Source of the DNA: Symbiodinium natans | Lineage: Eukaryota > Sar > Dinophyceae > Suessiales > Symbiodiniaceae | Assembly: GCA_905221605.1 (NCBI GenBank) | Contig: CAJNDS010001358.1 | Coordinates: forward strand, 697,212 to 722,211 | Reading direction: 5' to 3' | Length of the DNA stretch: 25,000 nucleotides | Part shown: in pieces, positions 16,187-24,942 of the stretch | Layout of the letters: every line of letters begins with the position of its first letter | Position numbering within the stretch: the first letter of the stretch is position 1 | Notes under the pieces: model-generated | The model's input: only the letters and a program-made list of their open reading frames with translations | Told to the model about the DNA's origin: nothing | Databases searched by the model: none | Made by a program: the position numbers and the translations under genes

Positions 16187-16530
16187 GTTGAGGTTTAGGG
16201 TTTAGGGTTTAGGGGTTTAGGGTTTAGGGTTTAGGGTTTAGGGTTCAGGGTTTGGGGTTTTGGGTTTAGGGTTTTGGGTTTAGGGTTTAGGGTTTAGGGT
16301 TTAGGGTTTAGGTTTTAGGGTTTAGGGTTTAGGGTTTATGGTCTAGGGTCTAGGGTTTAGGGTTAGGGTTTAGGGTTTAGGGTTTAGGGTTTAGGGTTTA
16401 GGGTTTAGGGTTTAGGGTTTAGGGTTTAGGGGTTAGGGTTTAGGGTTTAGGGTTTAGGGTTTAGGGTCGAGGGTTTAGGGTCTAGGGTTTAGGGTCGAGG
16501 GTTTAGGGTTTAGGGTTTAGGGTGTTGGGG
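16187..16530. repeat. Telomere-like array, TTTAGGG orientation
   Basis: The longest G-strand block in the window, mostly perfect TTTAGGG with variants TCTAGGG, TCGAGGG and TTTTGGG. It is the right arm of the inverted pair that starts at 15898. Confidence 0.95.
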
Positions 16531-16992
16531 GTTGCTGGGCTGAAAGAGCTTTGTAGGGTCTAGTGGGGCGTCTGTTTGGCATTTTTTTACGGTTTAGTTG
16601 ATTCACTTTGGGGGTGTTTTAGGTTGAGATTATTAGGCTTTGAGCTTGCGGCTGAAGAGGGCCAGCTCCACCACGACTCCCTGGCTTCGGGCGCAGACAA
16701 GAACAGCTTGAAGCCTTCGTGTGCAGACAAGAACAGCTTGAAACAGATAGATTTCACAAGGTTTGTGAACCTTTACAAAACACTACAGGTGGACTGACCC
16801 GTACGCACCAGAATTACTTTGGGGTCTTGTTGGTTTGGGGTTCGTGGCGATCTTTGAGTTCGATGTGGGGGGGGGGGCACATACGGAGGGGAAGCTCAGA
16901 TCAAGGCCAGCAATATCCCTGTCTTGTTCGGCCAATCCACAAGTGAACCCGAAGAGGGTCTGTTGGTTCACATACCCCAGTAGGGATGATCG
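16531..16992. other. Unique segment, no recognised gene
   Basis: A 20-bp exact repeat, GCAGACAAGAACAGCTTGAA, lies at 16693-16712 and 16723-16742 (30-bp period). It falls in a 73-codon frame (16576-16797) as ADKNSLK twice. That frame has no family features, and I do not call it a gene. A G run (about 10) lies near 16867. Confidence 0.5.
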
Positions 16993-17095
16993 TTTGGGAT
17001 GTTCCCCCTTACACTATCACTCCTTCACAGGGATGAAAATGGGCGGGGGTAGAATCCCGATTAAGGACAGTCAGTATAAGGGGGAACATCCCAAA
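16993..17095. repeat. Foldback sequence with 19-bp perfect inverted repeats
   Basis: TTTGGGATGTTCCCCCTTA (16993-17011) and its exact reverse complement (17077-17095) enclose 65 bp. The arms extend imperfectly outward. It could be a small MITE-type element; no clear target duplication is seen. Confidence 0.8.
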
Positions 17096-17221
17096 GGATG
17101 GTAGAAAAGAGTATGTGATCCCAATTTTTAGGGCTCATTTGGTCCCAACCTGCGCAGTGGCCCCTTTTACAGTGCCTGAATTGTGTGGGTGGGCACAACG
17201 CGTGGCCTGGTTGTTTCGGGT

Positions 17222-17330
17222 CTGGGGTCTGGGTGTAGGGTCTACGGTCTAGGGTCTAGGGTCTAGGGTCTAGGGTCTAGGGTTAGGGTTTAGGGTTTAG
17301 GGTTTAGGGTTTAGGGTGTAGGGTTTGGGT
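17222..17330. repeat. Telomere-like array, TTTAGGG/TCTAGGG orientation
   Basis: About six TCTAGGG units in a block are followed by TTTAGGG units. The variant is clustered rather than mixed, which suggests local duplication. Confidence 0.9.
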
Positions 17331-17562
17331 CTTGAGCCAATTTGAAGGTTTGGGGTGTTAGGATTTTAGGGTGTGCTACAGTGTAGGATGGCTTGACTGG
17401 GTGTCTAGGATGGGTGTCTCGGAACTCACCTTCAGCTTCAAAAAGGGGCAAGTCTTCACTACTGTCTGGACGTACCGGCTTTCTTTTGGAGGAGAGATGC
17501 TTCTGAAGTCCCAACGCAAGATCAATGGTTTGGTTTCTAGGGAACCCTTTATCAAAACCTGT

Positions 17563-17686
17563 CCCTAAACCCTAAACCCTCAACCCTCAACCCTAAACCC
17601 TAAACCCTAAACCCTAAACCCTAAACCCTAAACCCTAAACCCTAAACCCTAAACCCTAAACCCTAAACCCTAAACCCTAAACCCCA
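17563..17686. repeat. Telomere-like array, CCCTAAA orientation
   Basis: Nearly perfect CCCTAAA units. With the G-strand block at 17222-17330 it encloses about 230 bp of unique sequence in the opposite arrangement to the 15898-16530 pair. Confidence 0.93.
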
Positions 17687-17823
17687 AGTCATCCCAAACG
17701 TACTCTTGGCCCTACTTCGACCCCAGAAGCTTGAAGTAGCACTTCGGGAGATCCATCTTGACAGGCGCAGACCAGTGGCAGGCAGGGTGGTGCTTCTTTT
17801 GTGGGGGGGACTCCCGAAATCCT

Positions 17824-17893
17824 CTAAGCCCTAAACCCTAGCCCTAAACCCTAGCCCTAAACCCTAAACCCGAAGCCCTAAGCCCTGAACCCT
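17824..17893. repeat. Degenerate telomere-like array, CCCTAAA orientation
   Basis: Units vary as CCCTAGC, CCCTAAA, CCCGAAG and CCCTGAA, more diverged than neighbouring arrays. Confidence 0.8.
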
Positions 17894-18504
17894 GACGTCC
17901 GCCTATAGCCAATCAAGACTGGGATCCCGGTACTCCGGCCGTACTTTGGACCTCCGAGGGAGGGTGAGAAGTCAAGTGGAAACACCGTAAGTTCCCAAGT
18001 TCCAAAGTCCCTTCCGAAAACCAGATTAAACAACGAACTCCTCACAACCTGATGTCGAGTTTCTTTGTGCAGGCCCCAAGCCAGAACTTTTCCTGCCCCT
18101 CGAAACCTTACTTGGAGGTTCATGGGGAAGGATATTATTTAGGGTTCAGGGTTCAGGGTCTGTGTGAAGCGTCGTTTCCGTGGTGTCCCAAGGCAGAAAT
18201 GCGTCCACCAGGCCACGTGGATAGCAAAGCCGTCTGAGGGCCAGAACATGACTACCACGCCCCGAAGTCTTCTTAGCCCTGCCGTTGAAGCCTTGAAACA
18301 CTGAACCCCCCCCCCCGCCCCCGCAACACGAAGAAGAAACATTCCCCCAAACCCCGAGCCCCTATGCAAGGATGTATTCTGAGAACCCTAAGCATTCCTC
18401 AGGGATGCGCTGTAGTAGTATCCCCATAGGGCTTTGGTTCCTTACAGATCCCCCAAACACAACAGGACACCCTGCAACCGCAACCCGAAACCTGAAAAGC
18501 CTTC
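17894..18504. other. Unique segment, no recognised gene
   Basis: It holds short frames on both strands (18052-18237 +, 17878-18123 -) without family motifs, a small G-strand telomere scrap at 18137-18160 and a C run at 18306-18315. Confidence 0.5.
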
Positions 18505-18541
18505 AACTCTCAACCCCTAAACCCTAAACCCTGAACCCGAA
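18505..18541. repeat. Short telomere-like array, CCCTAAA orientation
   Basis: Five or so units of CCCTAAA and variants (CTCAACC, CCCTGAA). Confidence 0.8.
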
Positions 18542-18626
18542 ACTTGTGCTCAGGACCACCACCCGCCGCGACATCCGCGCGGAGGCGGCCGCGCGGGTGA
18601 GAGGCTGGGGCTGGCGTGCAGAAGGG

Positions 18627-18717
18627 GTTTCTATATCCCGCTTGTCATTTATTTTTTTTTTATACAAAGCCCAAGAGGATTTTAAACATATTCTTTTTAT
18701 TACGGTTCTAAGGGAGT
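18627..18717 (+). repeat. Dispersed repeat, copy A
   Basis: GTTTCTATATCCC, a T-rich stretch, ATACAAAGCCCAAGAGGA and GGTTCTAAGGGAGT occur in the same order and orientation as in copy B at 20803-20900 (GTTTCTACATCCC, ATATAAAACCCAAGAGGA, GGTTCTAAGGGGAGT). The copies are clearly diverged. It may be an old SINE-like or other non-coding element; I cannot name a family. Confidence 0.75.
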
Positions 18718-18787
18718 AGCAGAAGGGGTTTGGGGCCTTTAGGTGCAGGGGTTCGGGACGGAGGGCTCCAGTGACCTGGCTCCGTAC

Positions 18788-18826
18788 AATATATATATAT
18801 ATATATATGTAGGTGTATATATGTAG

Positions 18827-18884
<58 letters not shown>
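18788..18884. repeat. (AT)n microsatellite
   Basis: Long AT dinucleotide runs are interrupted by two GTAGGTGTATAT interruptions. Frames that read through it give Tyr-Ile repeats and are not genes. Confidence 0.97.
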
Positions 18885-18888
<4 letters not shown>

Positions 18889-19072
18889 AGGAAGAAGCAT
18901 CGAAAACCATTACGATCAAACAGCCGAAGTAGTCGTAGCAAGCATCTTAGTCTTATTTGCCATCATCATGATACCGTCGTCCTATTCACCGTAGTTGAGC
19001 ACTTCCGCGAAGTTGGAGAAGTCAATTTCTTAAGATCCCTGGACGACGTAAGAGGCAGGACCTCAGGTTCAT

Positions 19073-19169
19073 CTAAACCCTTAACCCTAAACCCTAAACC
19101 CTAAACCCTCAACCCTAAATCCTAAATCCTAAACCCTAAACCTTAAACCCTAAACCCTACACCCTAAAC
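19073..19169. repeat. Telomere-like array, CCCTAAA orientation
   Basis: CCCTAAA units with CCCTCAA and CCTAAAT variants. Confidence 0.9.
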
Positions 19170-19616
19170 AAAGGGGTTTGAGGTTCGGAAGGCAATTGCT
19201 GCCGCTCATCTCCACAGCTTTCGCTGAGCCACAGCAGTTGCCAGTAGTCCGGTCCCTGGCACGTAGGCCTAGTGCATGAGGCTCGCCACCTCGTTCATAA
19301 ACTTGGCCACGCTTTTGTACATCAGGAGTCCGATCATAGAAGTTACCTTCAGCGGGCTCTGTAGGGTCCCTTTAAGGGTTCAGGGGTTAGGGTCCCTTTT
19401 GACACTTGTGCCCCCCATTATGAGGGGGTTCATGGGTGGCTGGAGGAGAGGTACAAGTAAGGCAACCACCTGATGAGCTGCGCCTAACTTTAGCTGGGAA
19501 TGCGCTTCAAGCATGGCTCGCCCGAAACCCCCGCTCCGCACTCCTGAAGTCCTGAAACCCTTAAATGCTTAAACTCAAAACCCGAAGCCCCTTGAAACTC
19601 TAAGCGCTGGTTGCGG
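19170..19616. other. Unique segment, no recognised gene
   Basis: It holds a 65-codon frame (19276-19473) without family features and a short G-strand scrap near 19376-19398. Nothing else is supported. Confidence 0.5.
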
Positions 19617-19710
19617 TTCAGGGTTTAGGGTTTAGGGTTTAAAGGGTTAAATCCTGTAGGGTTTAGGGTTTAGGGTTTAGGGTTTGGGGTTTGGGGTTTA
19701 GAGTTTAGGG
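19617..19710. repeat. Telomere-like array, TTTAGGG orientation
   Basis: TTTAGGG units with one non-repeat interruption (AAAGGGTTAAATCCTG). Confidence 0.9.
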
Positions 19711-19819
19711 TAAACCCCCAAAATCCACCCTATGAAGCCGAAGCTCTGAAGCCTGGACCTGCAGGCGCAATGCGGCGGCGCGACTTAGAAGGCGCATCGG
19801 GCGCACTTAACTGATGGGA

Positions 19820-19867
19820 GAGGGTTTAGGGTTTGGGGTTTAGGGTTTAGGGTTTAGGGTTTCGGGG
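19820..19867. repeat. Telomere-like array, TTTAGGG orientation
   Basis: About six units of TTTAGGG and variants TTTGGGG and TTTCGGGG. Confidence 0.88.
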
Positions 19868-20178
19868 TTCAAAGGGTTGAGGCGTTCAGGGCGGAAGGGT
19901 TCGAGGGTTGAGGGGGGGGTTTGAAGGGCTGCAAGGTGTACTGAGACCCCCTCCCCCTCCCCAAGTACTCTTATGTTATGAAGATGCCCTGAATATCCCC
20001 GGCAGCGTACTTTGGGCCGCATGATGGGATGCTTTCGGAGTTCAGGTACAGCGGGGCTTGAGGGCGCCTGCGGGAATGTTTTCAACTAGGTTGGCTTTTG
20101 GGATGTCTTAGATTCACCTTTTTTGGGAAAAGAAGGGGCCCCACTCCAATGGTATTATACCAAGCCCCGCGAGCTCGC

Positions 20179-20320
20179 AACCCTAAACCCTTAAACCCTA
20201 CACCCCAAACCCTAAACCCTAAACCCTAAACCCTAAACCCTAAACCCTAAACCCTAAACCCTAAACCCTAAACCCTAAACCCTAAACCCTAAACCCTAAA
20301 CCCTAAACCCTAAACCCTAA
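20179..20320. repeat. Telomere-like array, CCCTAAA orientation
   Basis: Nearly perfect CCCTAAA units. It is the left arm of a second inverted pair, with a 60-bp GC-rich spacer before the G-strand block at 20381. Confidence 0.95.
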
Positions 20321-20380
20321 TATGGCAAGGCCGAGCTGGCCGGCCGGACGCTCGGCGCTTGCTTCGGCTCCCAGCCGCTG

Positions 20381-20466
20381 TAGGGTTCAGGGTTTAGGGT
20401 TTAGGGTTTAGGGTTTAGGGTTCAGGGTTTAGGGTTCAGGGTTCAGGGATGTTCAGGGTTTAGGGG
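20381..20466. repeat. Telomere-like array, TTTAGGG orientation
   Basis: TTTAGGG and TTCAGGG units; right arm of the pair that begins at 20179. Confidence 0.93.
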
Positions 20467-20802
20467 TACACGGACTCATGCCGAGGCACCGACTACAGGT
20501 CACCAAGCTGATGAGTCCCGAAGCCGCCCTGGGAGGGTTGCTTGAAGCCAACCCCAAATGCTCGTGGCATCGCCCTAAAAGACAGTTTGAACAAGGTAGC
20601 TTCTGAGATAAACAAAATTCAGGGGCGTGAAAAAAGTCACTACGCAGGGTCGACTGTTTTTTTGTTGCGTCGCAACCAGCCCCGATGGCCGCGAGCCCGC
20701 GCGGCGTCATCTGAAGGCCCTGACAAAGGCCCTTTAAGAGGCTTCGAAAGGCCCGGTAGCCCATCAAGGCAATCCAGGTGCTCGTGTCATTCAAACGACC
20801 CA

Positions 20803-20900
20803 GTTTCTACATCCCCCTTGGGAATTATTTTCTATTTTTGTTCATATAAAACCCAAGAGGAAATTCACAACATTTTTTAAATTCAGGTTCTAAGGGGAGT
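20803..20900 (+). repeat. Dispersed repeat, copy B
   Basis: Second copy of the sequence at 18627-18717, same orientation, with the shared blocks CCCAAGAGGA and GGTTCTAAGG. Upstream of it, GTTGCGTCGCAAC (20664-20676) is a short palindrome after a T run; I cannot tell whether it belongs to the same element. Confidence 0.75.
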
Positions 20901-21003
20901 GTAGGTTTGCTTCGGGTCCTGAAAGTTCACCACTCTTTGTTCGAACTGATCTCTGCTCTGGGGCCTTTCCAATGAGGCGCCGTGCGGAGGATCAGGCCTT
21001 TCC

Positions 21004-21078
21004 GGTTTAGGGTTTAGGGTTTAGGGTTTAGGGTTTAGGGTTTAGGGTTTAGGGTTTAGGGTTTAGGGTTTGGGGTTT
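21004..21078. repeat. Telomere-like array, TTTAGGG orientation
   Basis: About ten nearly perfect TTTAGGG units. Confidence 0.95.
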
Positions 21079-21187
21079 CGCCTGTGCTGGGATTTCTGCC
21101 AACTCCAGGGGCAATGAGATGATGCTGAAGCCTCATAAGCCCTCAATTCCGAGCCCTGAACTCTGAACCCTGGACATCCCTGCTGCA

Positions 21188-21252
21188 TTTTAGGGTTTAG
21201 GGTTTAGGGTTTAGGGTTTAGGGTTTAGGGTCTAGGGTTTAGGGTTTAGGGT
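21188..21252. repeat. Telomere-like array, TTTAGGG orientation
   Basis: About nine units, ending about 200 bp before the repeat-protein ORF. Confidence 0.93.
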
Positions 21253-21453
21253 GTTCAGTGTCTGGTGTTTGCAGCCTCCTTCAACCGTATTCCGACCGGC
21301 AGCACCCCTCAAGTCTGACATATGTGCGTTACATGAACCATCGTGCGCGACTTCAACCTCTGGTGAGATAAATCTGAAACTATGCGAGTTGTAGTCGATT
21401 GCGTGTTTCCTCTATCACACATGATCAGACAATCATGACTCCTGCAGGTTCTG

Positions 21454-23049
21454 ATGCAGGCGAGGCGTTGTGTAGCTAGTACAGGCGCATGTCGACATCG
21501 AAGATTTGATCGGCTTTGCGTTGCATGCTTCAGGAGCATGAGCTCAAAACCATGTAGCTTTCTTTCCTTCGACCTCCGGGTGATGGTAAAGGCCCTGAAC
21601 AGTGGGGTCATGCCTGGCTCTGGTTGCAAGATGCTGGCATGGCGCTCTTGCCTAAGAGCCGTGGTTGCGGCCCTGCCCTTCCTGCTAGGAAGCTCTGGCA
21701 AGCAGTCGCTCTTCGTGACGATGCGCCCCGTTTCCACAAGTCTGCAGTTCAGGATAGTGCGGGCAGCACGACAGCTCAAGGAAGGAGGTCAGAGGCCCCA
21801 CATGGGCGGGGGCAGTGGTAGTGGTGGTGGTGGCGGTGGGGAAGACGCCGCTAGAGCACTGACGGCCAAGCTCTCGAAGGCCGAAAAAGCTCGAGTGATC
21901 CTCAATCTGGTCGGCAAGGAGGTGGACGGCGCGATCTTCAATCACTTCCACATGTCAGTAACATTTAATCGACTGGCCAAGTTAAGCCAGCGCCGGCAAC
22001 TGCGGCCTAGAGACATGGCTAGCCCCGTTTGGCCGCGACTGGTAACCCAACTGCATGCCATGCTCAAGGACGCCATGCTCCCTGCACGACAGACGGCCAA
22101 CGTGTTTTGGGCCTTAGGTGAGCTTCACAGTGAGCTTCATGGAAAAGTGCAAGGGTATGATGAGCAGCTGTTGCTGGAGTTCATGAGGCACACACAAAAA
22201 GAAGCTGGAGGCATGAACCCCCAGGAGCTCTCGAACAGCCTGTGGACAGCGGCGAATCTGCAAGATGCTGTACCGCAGGTGCTGACAGCCGTGCCAGCCA
22301 TTGCATCATGTATCCCGCGCAACGTAGAAGGCATGAAGCCCCAAGAGTTGTCGAACAGCCTGTGGGCAGCTGCGACTTTGCAAGACGCTGCACCGCAGGT
22401 GCTGGCAGCGGTGCCAGCTATTGCGGAGCGCATACCGCACAAGGTGAAGGACTTCATTCCTCAACATTTATCAAACAGTTTGTGGGCAGCCGCGAAGTTA
22501 GAAGATACCGCACCACAGGTGCTGACAGCCGTGCCAGCCATTTCAGGGCTCATACCGCGCAAGGTGAAGGACTTCGGTGCTCAAGCGTTGTCGAACAGCC
22601 TGTGGGCAGCTGCGAATTTGCAAGATACCGCGCCGAAGGTGCTGACAGCGGTGCCAGCCATTGCCGAGTGCATACCGCGCAAAGTAGAAGGCATGACGCC
22701 CCAAGAGTTGTCGAACAGCCTGTGGGCAGCTGCGAATTTGCAAGATGCCGCGCCGCAGGTGCTGACAGCGGTGCCAGCCATCGCAGAGCGCATACGGCAC
22801 AAGGTAGAAGGCATGAAACCCCAAGAGTTGTCGAACAGCCTGTGGGCAGCTGCGAATTTGCGAGATACCGCACCGCAGGTGCTGACAGCCGTACCAGCCA
22901 TTGCAGAGCGCATACCGCACCAGGTGAAGGACTTCATCCCTCAACATTTACTGAACAGTCTGTGGGCAGCTGCGCAGTTAGAAGATATCGTACCACAGGT
23001 GCTGACAGCTGTGCCAGCCATTGCAGAGCATATGCCGCTCAAGGCATGA
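21454..23049 (+). CDS. Helical-repeat protein of OPR/HPR-like type, probably truncated
   Basis: The 531-codon frame has no intron. Residues 253-531 are seven 40-residue repeats around PQELSNSLWAAANLQD...VLTAVPAIAERIP, and an upstream segment (LPARQTANVFWALGEL) looks like a diverged unit. Such PQxLSNxLWA repeats resemble octotricopeptide or heptatricopeptide-type helical repeats, which bind organelle RNA; large sets occur in dinoflagellates. No RAP domain is visible. Several in-frame Met codons (residues 1, 29, 44, 53, 60) could be the start. From M53 or M60 the sequence has a signal-peptide-like hydrophobic run (AVVAALPFLLG), then FVTMRPVSTS and a basic, acid-poor stretch, as in plastid-targeted dinoflagellate proteins. 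The stop (TGA 23047-23049) follows a 7-base deletion relative to the repeat consensus, so the C terminus is probably lost. Role in RNA binding is inferred. Confidence 0.8.
   Translation: MQARRCVASTGACRHRRFDRLCVACFRSMSSKPCSFLSFDLRVMVKALNSGVMPGSGCKMLAWRSCLRAVVAALPFLLGSSGKQSLFVTMRPVSTSLQFRIVRAARQLKEGGQRPHMGGGSGSGGGGGGEDAARALTAKLSKAEKARVILNLVGKEVDGAIFNHFHMSVTFNRLAKLSQRRQLRPRDMASPVWPRLVTQLHAMLKDAMLPARQTANVFWALGELHSELHGKVQGYDEQLLLEFMRHTQKEAGGMNPQELSNSLWTAANLQDAVPQVLTAVPAIASCIPRNVEGMKPQELSNSLWAAATLQDAAPQVLAAVPAIAERIPHKVKDFIPQHLSNSLWAAAKLEDTAPQVLTAVPAISGLIPRKVKDFGAQALSNSLWAAANLQDTAPKVLTAVPAIAECIPRKVEGMTPQELSNSLWAAANLQDAAPQVLTAVPAIAERIRHKVEGMKPQELSNSLWAAANLRDTAPQVLTAVPAIAERIPHQVKDFIPQHLLNSLWAAAQLEDIVPQVLTAVPAIAEHMPLKA
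22210..23046 (+). repeat. 120-bp tandem repeats, seven coding copies
   Basis: The unit is exactly 120 bp. Copies begin with GM or DF in the order GM, GM, DF, DF, GM, GM, DF; copies 3 and 7 share IPQHL and copies 2 and 6 share GMKPQEL, which suggests a four-unit (480-bp) higher-order duplication. Alternate frames on both strands stay open through the array because 120 is divisible by three. Confidence 0.95.
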
Positions 23050-23415
23050 AACCCCCAGCAAGTTGTCCAACAGCTTGTGGGTAGATGACAGCTGTGCCCG
23101 AGCCGCGCAAGGACTTCAACCCTAAAGCGTTGTCGAGCTGCCTGTGGCCCTGGCGCCACCAGCGCCGACAGCTGTGCCAACCCTTGCAGAGCGCGTCGAG
23201 TTCTGGAACAGCCCCTGGGCAGCTGCGAATTTGCAAGATACCGCGCCGCAGGTGCTGACAGCTGTGCCAGCCATTGCCGAGCGCGCCGCACAAGGACTTC
23301 GATCCTAAACCGTTGTCGAACTGCCTGTGGGGGCAGTTCTGCCACACGTGTTGACGTACCAACCATTGCAGATCGCGTGCTGCACAAGGTAGAAGGCATG
23401 ACGTCCCAAGTCTGA
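23050..23415 (+). pseudogene. Decayed continuation of the repeat-protein gene
   Basis: Recognisable pieces of the same 120-bp unit continue in shifting frames, for example AAGGACTTCAACCCTAAAGC near 23107, GGGCAGCTGCGAATTTGCAA near 23217 and CACAAGGTAGAAGGCATGAC near 23382. About three to four units are present with many indels. The tail was once coding and has been lost or is decaying after the frameshift. Confidence 0.85.
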
Positions 23416-23816
23416 GCAGCCTGGAAGTTCTTGCGTGCCACTTATGTGACTTCCGCAATGTTTCGGGATGCTTGGGTTTTGAGGTTCAGGGCAGGTTGTA
23501 GTGTTGGATGTGGGGTGTGGTAGCTTTAAAGGTGTTCGGAAGATTAGGGTTTTGGGTGCTACGCTTTGACCTTAGGCGAAGGGTCGGGGGTAGCAGAGGG
23601 ACCTCATGAAACAGGGTTCGGGTATTGTTCGGGTTCTAGGGCCAAGGCTCTGCAGCCTTTCCATGTGTTTCGGCCAGCGAAGCTTTTCCTGCATCTGAAA
23701 ACCCCCCTATAAACACTAGACCCTAAACCCCCAAAAGCAGAACATTCAAGACAGCGCCCCAAAAGCGCACTGTTTCGAGCCGGGCGCGACCCAGCCTAGG
23801 GTTCATAGGCTATGGG
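23416..23816. other. Unique segment, no recognised gene
   Basis: G-rich mixed sequence with a short C-strand telomere scrap near 23712-23733. I see no ORF or RNA gene. Confidence 0.5.
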
Positions 23817-23821
23817 GTTTA

Positions 23822-23884
23822 GGGCTTATAGGGCTTATAGGGCTTATAGGGCTTATAGGGCTTATAGGGCTTATAGGGTTTATA
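23822..23884. repeat. 9-bp tandem repeat GGGCTTATA
   Basis: Six perfect GGGCTTATA units (23822-23875) are followed by one GGGTTTATA. It looks like an expanded variant of a telomere-type unit. Confidence 0.95.
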
Positions 23885-24023
23885 GGGTATCTTGCGGCCT
23901 TGGTTGAGGAAGGTTCGCTCTAGGAAGCTGGGCAAGGTGAGCTCTTGGTCAGCAGTCCCTTCGCCCTGAGCCCTCAACCCTCAACCCTCAAGCCCTCCAC
24001 CTCTCAGACAACTCGAGGGCCCT

Positions 24024-24062
24024 ACATCTTTCAGCCCTAGACCCCTAAGCCCTAAACCCTAT
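24024..24062. repeat. Short degenerate telomere-like array, CCCTAAA orientation
   Basis: CCCTAGA, CCCCTAAG and CCCTAAA units. Confidence 0.7.
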
Positions 24063-24220
24063 GTCCCGAAGCCCCGAATCTCTGAATCCGAACCCCTGGA
24101 TCCTCCCCAAAGCCACGTGCTTGAAGGCCACCGCAGAAGGCGACAACTCCTCAGAGCTCCTGCTCTGCACGCGGTGCCCTGGGCGTGCAATGGGAGATCA
24201 GGGTTTCGGGTTTAGTGCCA

Positions 24221-24307
24221 GTTTAGGGTTTAGGGTTTAGGATTTCGGGTTTAAGGTTTAGGGTTTAGGGCTTAGGGTTTAGGGTTTAGGGCTTAGGGTT
24301 TAGGGTT
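24221..24307. repeat. Telomere-like array, TTTAGGG orientation
   Basis: TTTAGGG units with CTTAGGG, TTTCGGG and TTTAAGG variants. Confidence 0.9.
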
Positions 24308-24360
24308 CCTGGGCATGCAATGCGAGGGCGAGGGCTTCATGGGGTCAAAGAATTCCCAGA

Positions 24361-24540
24361 CTTAGGGTTTAAAGGGTCTTGGGGGTGGGGGGGGTCTTAG
24401 GGCTCTTAGGGGTTTAAGTGGTTTAGAGTTTTAGGGTGTCGTCTTAGGGGGTTTTAGGGGTTCAGGGTCTTGTTTGGGGGTCTTAAGGATTTAGTGTCTT
24501 AAGGGTTTGGGGCCTTAGGGGTTTAGGGTTAACTTTTGAG
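24361..24540. repeat. Degenerate G-rich telomere-like sequence
   Basis: Irregular GGGTTT, GGTCTTAGGGG and GGGTTTAAG pieces; strongly G/T-biased on the plus strand. It looks like an old, decayed array. Confidence 0.6.
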
Positions 24541-24942
24541 GGGCTTGAGGCATTCAGGTGCTCAGGGTTTTTTGGGGGGCTTCAAAGCTTTCTAGGTCTT
24601 TAGTTTTATTGGGGAGTTTTGGCGGGACTTCAGTTCAAGTTGAAGACAGGAATCGGGTTTGGGGGTTAAGGGTGGGTTTAACCGGCCGGGGAGGGGGGGA
24701 GGCGGGAGGCGGGTTCAGGCTTCAGAGGCTTCAGAGGCCATAAGGCTTCAACTCCTGGTCAGTTAAAAAAAAATGGCGGTTCCCTCTCGGGTACATTTAT
24801 TTGCATGGGCATTTTGCGGGTATTTCACAAGGGCCCACAAGGTTAGCGTTCATCACCACACCAGAAAGGGTTCTCTTCTTGGTGTGTGTGGACCCTTGTT
24901 AACATGCAGGTCCGTGCCGGGCAACCCGCCAAGTCCCGAAGT
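24541..24942. other. Segment without a recognisable gene
   Basis: Two short frames (24558-24743 and 24773-24994, both +) have no family features. Nothing else is supported. Confidence 0.5.

Noticed and set aside
15898-16530. Chromosome end or telomere-telomere fusion
   Set aside because: The arrays lie inside the window, and the C-then-G order is the reverse of a fusion.
16576-16797. 73-codon frame with ADKNSLK twice
   Set aside because: Short, with no family features; the repeat is a 30-bp duplication and does not prove coding.
18524-18941. Minus-strand frames of 131 and 77 codons over the AT microsatellite
   Set aside because: Tyr-Ile repeats from (AT)n; not protein-like.
21004-21252. 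Promoter role for telomere-like arrays upstream of the repeat-protein ORF
   Set aside because: Similar arrays lie throughout the window away from genes, so position alone is no support.
22242-23084. 280-codon plus-strand frame and several minus-strand frames over the 120-bp repeats
   Set aside because: Shadows of the repeat-protein frame, open only because the repeat unit is divisible by three; the main frame has the LSNSLWAAA family signature.
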